Positions 48,404 through 55,587 of a stretch of 64,000 bases of DNA are shown in pieces; the stretch's first letter is position 1; every line of letters starts with the position of its first letter. The stretch comes from Cognaticolwellia sediminilitoris. Its GTDB lineage: Bacteria > Pseudomonadota > Gammaproteobacteria > Enterobacterales > Alteromonadaceae. The stretch is from positions 62,001-126,000 of the forward strand of contig NBOG01000003.1 of the NCBI GenBank assembly GCA_002104535.1. Reading direction: 5' to 3'. The position numbers and the translations under genes were made by a program. The notes below the pieces were generated by a model, which was not told the origin of the DNA, ran no database searches, and saw only the letters and a program-made list of their open reading frames with translations.

Positions 48404-48523
48404 GCCACATTAAGAGAAGCCCGTTAATCGTAAGGTTAACGGGCTTTTTGCTTTTAACAGAAAATATTTATAAATAGGGTTTGTAGCGCTAAACCTTTTT
48501 TAGAGTTCAAATCTCTATCTCCC

Positions 48524-48576
48524 GGTTTTTATCACATCCATGTGAAAACCACATAACTTCATCCATGAAGCGAACC
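48524..48576 (+). repeat. 53-bp two-hairpin insert, copy 2
   Basis: Almost identical to 48351-48403 (one base differs, making the second hairpin CTTCATCCATGAAG a perfect palindrome) and at the same place in the next array unit, so it was duplicated together with the unit. Confidence 0.75.
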
Positions 48577-48865
48577 GCCACATTAAGAGAAGCCCGTTAA
48601 TCGTAAGATTAACGGGCTTCTCTAGTGCTCATTCGTTGCACCTTCCTATAGTAAAGTGAAGTAACTGTCGTGTTGACAGGTAATCATTTAAATGTGCCGT
48701 TTATAGAATGCTCACTGATCTTTCTCTTATCTTAAATTAAATAGATTTCACTTTTAACGATTTACATAGTTAGTGGTATAACGCACAGACGAAAAACCAA
48801 GATTAACCCATGGTATCAATAACCATCACGTTCCTTGATTTATTGACTATTCATTGGAGATTATA

Positions 48866-49582
48866 GTGGCTGCAACTTGCACCTCACCGGTAGCTAATCA
48901 TTTATTAAACTATTTACCTAATCTCGAGCACCAGTTGATTCTTGAAGTTTGCACGCCAGTAGAGCTAGTGTTTGGCGAAACACTTTATATTGCTGAAGAA
49001 ACCATAAAATATGTTTATTTTCCTTTAACTAGCTTTATCTCATCACTTTTAGATGTTGGAGAAAAACAGTCCTTAGAGATGGGGTTAATTGGGAATGAGG
49101 GCATGCTGGGTGCCACGCTTGCTCTTGGAAATACAAAGGCACCAATGAAGTCGATTGTCCAAGGCTCAGGGAGTGCATTACGAATAAATGCCACTATGTT
49201 TAACCAGCTGGTGGAAAGTAATTTAGTGGTAAGAAAATTGATACTTAATTATCTATATGTCTTGATACAACAACTTGCTCAAACAGGTGCATGCAATAAT
49301 TTTCACGAGGTAAAACAACGACTTGCTAAGTGGTTGTTAATGGCGCAGGATCGTACAAATTCAGATCAACTTCAGTTAACACATCAGTTTTTAGCGAAAA
49401 TATTGGGTGTACGCCGAAGTGCTGTCACTATCGCAGCAGGTTATCTGCAACGTCAAGGTATTATAAGCTATAACCGCGGGCAAATTAATATCTTGTCTAG
49501 ATCCGGTCTCGAGAACTCATCCTGTCAGTGCTATTTTTCGTCTGTTAATGCTTACCAAAAGACCTTAGTAATTTATAAATAG
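48866..49582 (+). CDS. Crp/Fnr-family transcriptional regulator (first)
   Basis: A 238-residue Crp/Fnr-superfamily protein: N-terminal cupin-like effector domain (ELVFGETLYIAEETIKYVYFPLTSFISSL, MGLIGNEGMLGATLALG) and C-terminal winged helix (about 160-225, LTHQFLAKILGVRRSAVTIAAGYLQRQGIISY). Cyclic-nucleotide and Fe-S ligands of classical Crp/Fnr are not evident; two Cys lie in SSCQCYF at the end. I choose GTG 48866, six bases after GGAG; the frame can be opened at TTG 48854, which would swallow that site. It resembles the second Crp-like gene at 50416 in length and layout, so they are probable paralogues. Confidence 0.88.
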   Translation: MAATCTSPVANHLLNYLPNLEHQLILEVCTPVELVFGETLYIAEETIKYVYFPLTSFISSLLDVGEKQSLEMGLIGNEGMLGATLALGNTKAPMKSIVQGSGSALRINATMFNQLVESNLVVRKLILNYLYVLIQQLAQTGACNNFHEVKQRLAKWLLMAQDRTNSDQLQLTHQFLAKILGVRRSAVTIAAGYLQRQGIISYNRGQINILSRSGLENSSCQCYFSSVNAYQKTLVIYK

Positions 49583-50072
49583 CTATGAATGTTGACAAAA
49601 ATTTATTGTCATACCAACTCAAATGAATAATTTAATAAGTACTATCTAGGAATAGCAACTTCTCCAAACTTTATCTCATCCAGAATATCGTTCTCAATTA
49701 ACAATCACTAAATCATTAGGGACAACTATCTCAGACATCATCCCGATTTTGATTTCCACTATCAGATCCACACAGGAGTGGTATTTAGTCTGTTCGAGAA
49801 GGATTATTTAATATTGAGTGATTAGAGCAGCCCTTATAATGAAGTGCTAACCTGAGAGGTAAAATTTGAGATAACTTTATAAAACGTGTATCACAATCCG
49901 CTAATGTGCGAAAGCAACAATATCAGGCTCGTTATAATGAAAAGTTAGTTATATCCCTTGGCAAACCACTCAATTGCGCGCATGATGGATATTCTTTTCA
50001 TCTATGTTAGCTAGCCAACATAACGCTATTTACTATTTTGTTATGCTGGTCTTTTGAACTTAGGTGCTAAAA
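49583..50072. other. Non-coding, AT-rich region downstream of first Crp-like gene
   Basis: About 490 bp without a convincing gene; stop codons are frequent in all frames. It may be decayed coding DNA, but I recognise no protein fragment. Confidence 0.5.
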
Positions 50073-50276
50073 ATGACCAACAAAATAACTTCTCAAATAA
50101 ATCAAGTAGATAACGATAAGCGGCTCCGGAATTACCCACGTAAGGATAAAGCTGATAACAGAACGAACAATCCTTACTGGCCGAAAGCGTTAGTAACAAC
50201 GTTTATGATGAATAGAAATAAAGTCACAAGCATAGTTCCAAGCAAGAGAAAACTGTTTTCATCTGTGCATATTTAA
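50073..50276 (+). CDS. Possible small basic protein, unknown
   Basis: A 67-residue frame from ATG 50073, with TTAGGTG eight bases upstream. It is rich in Lys/Arg/Asn and has no recognised motif or membrane segment. A NNPYWPKALVTTFMMNRNK stretch is its only distinctive part. Being in an otherwise non-coding, low-complexity region it may be spurious; kept because of the ribosome binding site. Confidence 0.3.
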   Translation: MTNKITSQINQVDNDKRLRNYPRKDKADNRTNNPYWPKALVTTFMMNRNKVTSIVPSKRKLFSSVHI

Positions 50277-50415
50277 CGTAAAGCAAAAAATATTAACGCA
50301 AGAAAGAGATATTATGAAATTGTGGGAATCATCTCGTATTCGCTACATTTGAACTCAAAAGAATAAGAGTTCAGTATAATTTTTAGTTTAAGGAAAAATT
50401 ATTTTAAGGAGAAAA

Positions 50416-51126
50416 ATGAATAGTCCCGCCGATAACAAATTATTAAAATTGTTGCCTGAAGCAAGTAAAAATACAATATTCCCTCATCTAAAACTTATCA
50501 AGTTGCCTCTAGGGAAAGTGATATATGAGTCAGGGCAAAATCTTACTTGTGTATATTTCCCAATAGATAGCATTGTTTCTCTACTTTATGTTACCGAAAA
50601 TGGTTCATCAGCTGAGATATCGGTTGTTGGCAATGAAGGTGTTGTTGGTATTGCTGTTTTTATGGGTGGGGAAAGTACGCCTAATAGGGCCGTTGTGCAA
50701 AGTGCAGGCTACGCATATCAAATGCCTGCTTCACTAATGCGTAAAGAATTTCATAATGATATTACAATTCGTATGCTGCTGTTACGTTACACCCAAACAT
50801 TAATTGCGCAAATGGCACAAACTGCTGTATGTAATCGCCATCACTCTATTGACCAACAACTTTGTCGCTGGTTACTACTCTCTCTAGATCGTCTCAGAAC
50901 CAATAACCTAACCATGACACAAGAGTTGATCGCAAATATGCTAGGCGTTAGAAGAGAAGGCGTAACCGAAGCTGCGGGAAAATTACAAAAGGCAGGGGTT
51001 ATTACCTACAAACGTGGTCATATAACCGTGACAGACCGACGCAAACTGGAAACACTGTGTTGTGAGTGCTATGAAGTGGTTAAACAAGAAACAGATAGGT
51101 TAGAAGAAATTTCAGCCATAGAATAA
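50416..51126 (+). CDS. Crp/Fnr-family transcriptional regulator (second)
   Basis: A 236-residue regulator with the same two-domain layout as the first: effector domain (LGKVIYESGQNLTCVYFPIDSIVSLLYV, ISVVGNEGVVGIAVFMGG) and helix-turn-helix (LTMTQELIANMLGVRREGVTEAAGKLQKAGVITY). A CxC pair (LCCECYE) lies near the end, as in its neighbour. Strong AAGGAG ribosome binding site. This subgroup of Crp-like proteins (no cAMP-binding Arg/Ser motif seen) is common in bacteria with stress or redox islands; the ligand is unknown. Confidence 0.92.
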   Translation: MNSPADNKLLKLLPEASKNTIFPHLKLIKLPLGKVIYESGQNLTCVYFPIDSIVSLLYVTENGSSAEISVVGNEGVVGIAVFMGGESTPNRAVVQSAGYAYQMPASLMRKEFHNDITIRMLLLRYTQTLIAQMAQTAVCNRHHSIDQQLCRWLLLSLDRLRTNNLTMTQELIANMLGVRREGVTEAAGKLQKAGVITYKRGHITVTDRRKLETLCCECYEVVKQETDRLEEISAIE

Positions 51127-51305
51127 GCCAAGGTGCTGCAACGTGCAGAGCCAATTTACAATCTTTTGTATAAACGTTGCCAACCCTAATTGTATTTTTT
51201 CATCATACAAAGTGCACTAGCGCACAGATACCTTAGCTAGCTTGACTTAAACTTTATTTCTTAGCTTCTTACAGTAGCGTAATTGGCGAGAATGTAGAGG
51301 TAACT

Positions 51306-51476
51306 ATGAATAAGTCAAATATGGATAAAAAAACGGTTATACAGCACCTCAGTGAACAAATGACCGTTGAGCTAGCAACTATTTATACAGAGAAAAAACC
51401 ACAATTCCAACAATCCGCTAACAAACCGTCAAAGATGTTAACAAAACCCCAAAAATATAAAGAAATTTGGCAGTAA
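51306..51476 (+). CDS. Small protein, unknown (first of a tandem pair)
   Basis: A 56-residue frame from ATG 51306, AGAGGT five bases upstream. It begins MNKSNMDKKTVIQHLSEQM and is rich in Lys, Gln and Thr, without a signal peptide or membrane helix. The predicted N-terminal half is an amphipathic helix, the C-terminal half unstructured. Three bases separate its stop from the next small frame. Function unknown. Confidence 0.5.
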   Translation: MNKSNMDKKTVIQHLSEQMTVELATIYTEKKPQFQQSANKPSKMLTKPQKYKEIWQ

Positions 51477-51479
51477 CTG

Positions 51480-51623
51480 ATGAAAAGATTAACGCATGAG
51501 CAAAAGCCTAGTGACAAAAAATCAGTTAAAGCTAGAAACGCTAAAAAAGCTCATCATGATATCATTTACTTAGATCAGAAATATAAAGATCAGCAGTTAG
51601 ATATTAATGCCCTAAAGAAGTGA
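51480..51623 (+). CDS. Small protein, unknown (second of a tandem pair)
   Basis: A 47-residue, highly basic frame (many Lys, plus Asp/His: KARNAKKAHHDIIYLDQKY) starting three bases after the preceding small gene; no clear ribosome binding site of its own, so translation would be coupled. Unknown function; could be spurious, but the tight pair arrangement argues for real small genes. Confidence 0.42.
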   Translation: MKRLTHEQKPSDKKSVKARNAKKAHHDIIYLDQKYKDQQLDINALKK

Positions 51624-51798
51624 TTTTTAAAATATAGGTTTATGCATCTTGTCTGGTACCTGACCATATTTACTCATACTCTTTATCTGGAAATCCCAAT
51701 CGTTGCGTTAACCTAATGTCTGCTAGCGAACAGACCTCCTTAATATTTACTGTAACATCAAGTAAAGAAAGTCGAATTTTACTACTAGGAGCCAATGT

Positions 51799-52614
51799 AT
51801 GTTGCACAGCGCCGATGATTTAAAAGCATGTCAGATCCAATCAATAGATGATGATTTAGGTACAATAAATGATTTATATTTTGATGATGAAGCTTGGGTT
51901 ATTCGTTATCTTGTAGTTGCTACCAATAATTGGTTTTTCAAGCGTGAGGCTTTAATTTCGCCGATTGCATTGGGTAAGCTTGATTGGTTAAATAAAAAAA
52001 TGCGAGTCACTTTGAGTCAAAAACAAGTTGATGATAGTCCTGACATTAGTGTGCATAAACCGGTATCAAGACAGCAAGAAATAAAATATTTTGGCTACTA
52101 CGGCTATCCCATTTATTGGGGAGGTGGCGGTTTATGGGGAGAAGGTCTCTATCCAGGTGGCTTGGTACTAGCTAACGATCAAATTAGTGAACAGCCTAAT
52201 GGGGTAGAAGCCAAGGCATATGCACAATCTCAAAATAATGATCCACATTTACGTAGTTGGGAAAAGGTAAAAGGGTTTGTTGTCCATGGCTCTGATGGCG
52301 AAATAGGCTATATAAGAGACTTACTTATTGATGATCAAACCTTTGCCGTACGTTATGTTGTTGTAAAAGCCAATGATTGGTGGATTGGTCATGATATCTT
52401 AGTTTCACCTCAGTGGTTTAATGACATGGATTGGTCTGACACATCCGTCAAAGTTAATCATACTCGTGCAGAAGTTAAAGCGGCACCAATTTACGATTCG
52501 TCGGTTCAAATGGACCGAGAGTGGGAAATTGCAATGCACAAGCACTATGAAAAAACAGGATATTGGCATAAAGAGTTAGATTCTTCACCGAAACAAAAGA
52601 CAATATTGCTATAA
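51799..52614 (+). CDS. PRC-barrel domain protein with two barrels
   Basis: A 271-residue protein with two PRC-barrel domains, residues about 5-75 and 155-225, each showing the DDxGxINDLxFDD...RYLVV and DGEIGYIRDLLIDDQTFAVRYVVVKA pattern followed by W-x-x-(K/G)-(R/H)-(E/D)-(A/I)-L-(I/V)-SP. The two are joined by a Gly/Tyr/Trp-rich linker (GYYGYPIYWGGGGLWGEGLYPGG). PRC barrels occur in photosynthetic H subunits and RimM and often in stress- or membrane-associated proteins; the molecular role here is unknown. No signal peptide is seen. Confidence 0.9.
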   Translation: MLHSADDLKACQIQSIDDDLGTINDLYFDDEAWVIRYLVVATNNWFFKREALISPIALGKLDWLNKKMRVTLSQKQVDDSPDISVHKPVSRQQEIKYFGYYGYPIYWGGGGLWGEGLYPGGLVLANDQISEQPNGVEAKAYAQSQNNDPHLRSWEKVKGFVVHGSDGEIGYIRDLLIDDQTFAVRYVVVKANDWWIGHDILVSPQWFNDMDWSDTSVKVNHTRAEVKAAPIYDSSVQMDREWEIAMHKHYEKTGYWHKELDSSPKQKTILL

Positions 52615-53040
52615 CCCGGATGATAACTTCACTAACCGGAAATATTGCTCCTGTATATTTATTAATCGATGCCACAGAAAAGGCAAAGCCTCTATTTGAG
52701 TTATGTTCCCAGAGTGCGAGTTTTAAAAGCTTATATGCTAGGTTATTAATTTTTACGTTCTCAATGTTGATAAGGGAACCACATGGAAGTGCTGAATTAG
52801 TGTAATGTATGGTTGTTTTAGCATGAAATATATTGGGCGATACAGTAAGTAAATTGGGTATAAGGACGCTTCTTTTGTTTTACTACTATTTTATTCTAAC
52901 GACGACAAAAACCTTTCATTAAGTACGTTAACGTACAGAGTAATTATAAATATAGCGATAAAATAACCATTGCTTTGCCTTTACCAAAAAGGCTGTTTTT
53001 TATTATCGATATTGTTTCATTCAATATCAAGGAGTTACCT
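52615..53040. other. Intergenic region before DUF302 gene
   Basis: About 425 bp with no gene I can support. A 61-codon frame at 52620-52805 exists but lacks a ribosome binding site and any motif. The region ends in an AAGGAG ribosome binding site for the next gene. Confidence 0.5.
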
Positions 53041-53448
53041 ATGTACGGATTCAGTGTGCAATTACAAATACCGTTCGATATCGCGCTTACTACTGTTATT
53101 GAATCACTCAAAAAAGAGGGGTTTGGTGTACTTAGTGATATAGACGTTAAAGCCACGCTAAAAGAGAAGATCAATGTTGAGCATAGACCTTATCGGATTC
53201 TTGGTGCATGTAATCCACCATTGGCACTTCGTGCCATTGAAGCCGATGCTGATATAGGGTTACTACTGCCTTGTAACGTAGTGGTACGTGAAGAAGTAAA
53301 TGGCACTATAACGGTTGCTTTTATGGATCCAGAAGCTTTATTAAAAGTGTCGGATAAACCAGAAATACAAGAATTAGCTAAAGAGGTGAAAGGGTTATTA
53401 CAACGTGTATCAAGACGTGTATCAAGCAGCCTTGGTAGTAAAGACTAA
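53041..53448 (+). CDS. DUF302-family protein
   Basis: A 135-residue protein of the DUF302 fold: [72 protein letters not shown] and the C-terminal MDPEALL. The two Cys of GACNP and LLPCNV could form a redox or metal site in this family. I start at ATG 53041 (AAGGAG six bases before), not at 52975. The hflK-like gene follows 23 bp later, so it is probably the first gene of this cluster. Confidence 0.92.
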   Translation: MYGFSVQLQIPFDIALTTVIESLKKEGFGVLSDIDVKATLKEKINVEHRPYRILGACNPPLALRAIEADADIGLLLPCNVVVREEVNGTITVAFMDPEALLKVSDKPEIQELAKEVKGLLQRVSRRVSSSLGSKD

Positions 53449-53471
53449 TAGACCTTAACCCAGGATAAGTA

Positions 53472-54560
53472 ATGTCTACATCAAATGCAGCGATCAAAAG
53501 TGAAGACGCCCAGCGAGAAGCGGCTATGCAAAAATCAGTAAAAGCATGGGCTACCGCTTTTCAAAAACGATTACCGACAGGAAAATTTAAAACCGTATTA
53601 AGTATTTTAATTTTGCTATTGCTGGTATTAACCGGTTACACCAGCTTATATACAGTGCCGAGTGACTCAGTCGCGGTGGTATTGCGATTTGGTAAATTTG
53701 AAGTGATTATGCCATCGGGTTTGCACCTTAAAGTACCTCTAGGTATTGACCAAGCCAATATAGTCCCGATTAAGCGTCAACTAAAACAAGAGTTTGGCTT
53801 TTCGACTCCCGGTGCGACTGATCCCAGTCAAAATATAACCCCCAATCGCTTTTATATGTCGGATAAGTCTAAAGTCAACCTAATAAACAATCAGATAGGG
53901 GAAACCCAAATGGTCACGGGGGATTTAAACACCGCCTTGGTTGAATGGGTTGTGCAATATCGTATTGCCGATCCCAAAAACTATTTGTTTGAGGTGCGTG
54001 ACCCTGCAGGTACTTTGCGCTACGTATCAGAATCTGTCATGCGGGAAGTGGTAGGCGACCGCACAGTCGATGAAGTGATAACAATTGGTCGCCAAGAAAT
54101 TGAAATAGAAGCATTAAGTAAGATGCAGGCACTGGCGACAAAATATGTGATGGGGATCCGTATTGATCAAGTACAACTAAAAAATATCAACCCACCACGA
54201 GCCGTGCAAGCATCTTTTAATAAAGTTAATCAAGCACAGCAAGAGAAAGAAAAACTCATCAATGAAGCGCGCCGTGAATACAACCGAGTTATTCCATTAG
54301 CTGAAGGCGAGCGGGATCAACGAATTCGAGAGGCCGACGGCTACCGATTAAAACGAATAAATGAAGCAGAAGGCGATGCACTTCGATTTGATGCTTTGTT
54401 TAGCGAGTATTTAAAAGCACCAGAAGTAACGCGAAGACGCCTTTATTTAGAAACCATGCAAAAGGTAATGCCGCTGATCAGCCATAAAATTATTATTGAT
54501 AGCAAGGCGCAAAGCGTTCTACCCCTGTTGAATTTAACAACTAAGGAGCTAAGACAATGA
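53472..54560 (+). CDS. hflK: HflK-like SPFH membrane protease modulator
   Basis: A 362-residue SPFH/band-7 protein with an N-terminal cytoplasmic part, a membrane helix at about residues 43-62, the SPFH domain (YTVPSDSVAVVLRFGKFEVIMPSGLHLKVPLG, TALVEWVVQYRIADPKNYLF, GDRTVDEVITIGR) and a C-terminal coiled coil. HflK pairs with HflC around FtsH. The first part diverges from canonical HflK; canonical hflKC usually follow hfq-hflX, so this is a second or relocated copy. It overlaps hflC by four bases (ATGA). Confidence 0.87.
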   Translation: MSTSNAAIKSEDAQREAAMQKSVKAWATAFQKRLPTGKFKTVLSILILLLLVLTGYTSLYTVPSDSVAVVLRFGKFEVIMPSGLHLKVPLGIDQANIVPIKRQLKQEFGFSTPGATDPSQNITPNRFYMSDKSKVNLINNQIGETQMVTGDLNTALVEWVVQYRIADPKNYLFEVRDPAGTLRYVSESVMREVVGDRTVDEVITIGRQEIEIEALSKMQALATKYVMGIRIDQVQLKNINPPRAVQASFNKVNQAQQEKEKLINEARREYNRVIPLAEGERDQRIREADGYRLKRINEAEGDALRFDALFSEYLKAPEVTRRRLYLETMQKVMPLISHKIIIDSKAQSVLPLLNLTTKELRQ

Positions 54561-55528
54561 AACAATTTATATGGTTTGTCAGTGGTGTTGCTTTAGTACT
54601 TATTGTTGTATCGGTAAATAGTGCACTGTATACGGTCAATGAAGTTGAGCAAGTGATTATTACTCAGTTCGGTAAACCCGTTGGAGAGCCAGTTATTAAT
54701 GCGGGTATTAAACTAAAGCTGCCTTTTATTCAACAGGTTAATTCTATAGAGAAGCGCGTTTTGGAGTGGGAAGGGACGCCATCAGATATGCCCACTAAGG
54801 ATAAGCTGTATATTTCTGTCAGTTTGTTTGCCCGTTGGCAGGTTATCGACCCCTTACAATACTTTTTACGCTTGGGCGATGAACGCAGTGCGCAATCAAG
54901 GCTAGATGATATTTTTGGTAGTGAAACCCGAAATGCTGTCGCCAAACACGAATTAATTGAGATTATTCGTACATCTAAAGACCGCCAACCACTAAGGGAC
55001 TCTCTACTCACCGATGCTGAGAAAGCCCAAGATATCGGCAGTTTAGTGCCGATACATAAAGGAAGGTTATTGGTTGAGCGAGATATCTATAATGCCGCGG
55101 CAGAAAAAGTGAAAGTATTTGGTATTGAATTGCTCGATATTCGTTTTAAACGCATTAATTATAACGAAAGTGTACGCCCGAAAATTTATGAGCGCATGAT
55201 CAGCGAACGCTTACAAATAGCTGAACGCTTTTTATCAGAAGGTAAGGGCGAAGCGGCGAGAATTCATGGTAATCGTGAACGTGACTTAAACAAAATACAG
55301 TCGGAAGCTTACCGAAAAGTAGAAGAAATTCGCGGGTTAGCCGATGCTAAAGCGACAAAAATTTATGCCGACGCTTACAACCAAAATGCCCAATCTGTCG
55401 CGTTTTATGCGTTTACCCGTTCGCTGCAAACTTATGAGCTTGCTATTAGTGAAAATACGACATTGCTACTATCAACCGATAGCGAGTTGTTTCAATATTT
55501 GCAACATACTCAAGTGAATAATAAGTAA
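54557..55528 (+). CDS. hflC: HflC-like SPFH membrane protease modulator
   Basis: A 323-residue partner of the upstream gene: membrane helix at about residues 3-22, YTVNEVEQVIITQFGKPVGEP, SVSLFARWQVIDPLQYFL, the YERMISERLQIAERFLSEGKGEA motif and a long coiled coil (DLNKIQSEAYRKVEEIRGLADAKATKIYADAY) are all HflC type. A rare placement between DUF302 and aconitase suggests a special, possibly stress-linked membrane complex (inference). Confidence 0.88.
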   Translation: MKQFIWFVSGVALVLIVVSVNSALYTVNEVEQVIITQFGKPVGEPVINAGIKLKLPFIQQVNSIEKRVLEWEGTPSDMPTKDKLYISVSLFARWQVIDPLQYFLRLGDERSAQSRLDDIFGSETRNAVAKHELIEIIRTSKDRQPLRDSLLTDAEKAQDIGSLVPIHKGRLLVERDIYNAAAEKVKVFGIELLDIRFKRINYNESVRPKIYERMISERLQIAERFLSEGKGEAARIHGNRERDLNKIQSEAYRKVEEIRGLADAKATKIYADAYNQNAQSVAFYAFTRSLQTYELAISENTTLLLSTDSELFQYLQHTQVNNK

Positions 55529-55587
55529 ACTAAAAGATAGCGTTAAAATTTTTATTAACACTCAAACTAAAGCAGTAAGGATGTTCA

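Larger units (their letters stand above)
48115..48620 (+). repeat. Tandem array of tRNA-Ser 3' tail plus terminator copies
   Basis: Four terminator copies start at 48125, 48246, 48418 and 48591 (spacing 121, 172 and 173 bp). Before copies 2-4 lie decayed copies of the tRNA variable arm and T-arm (GGGTTTGTAGC... then GAGTTCAAAT...) near 48184-48235, 48305-48350 and 48477-48523. The third degraded tail has a perfect T-arm; the fourth hairpin has lost its T run. The 5' half of the tRNA is never repeated, so these are not functional tRNAs. Copies 3 and 4 are longer because of a 53-bp insert. Confidence 0.88.

Noticed and set aside
48115-48620. CRISPR-like array
   Set aside because: Units of 121-173 bp consist of terminator and tRNA-tail copies, not short repeats with unique spacers, and no cas gene is present.
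52620-52805. 61-codon frame just after the PRC-barrel gene
   Set aside because: No ribosome binding site, no motif, and it lies in a stop-rich region; more likely chance.
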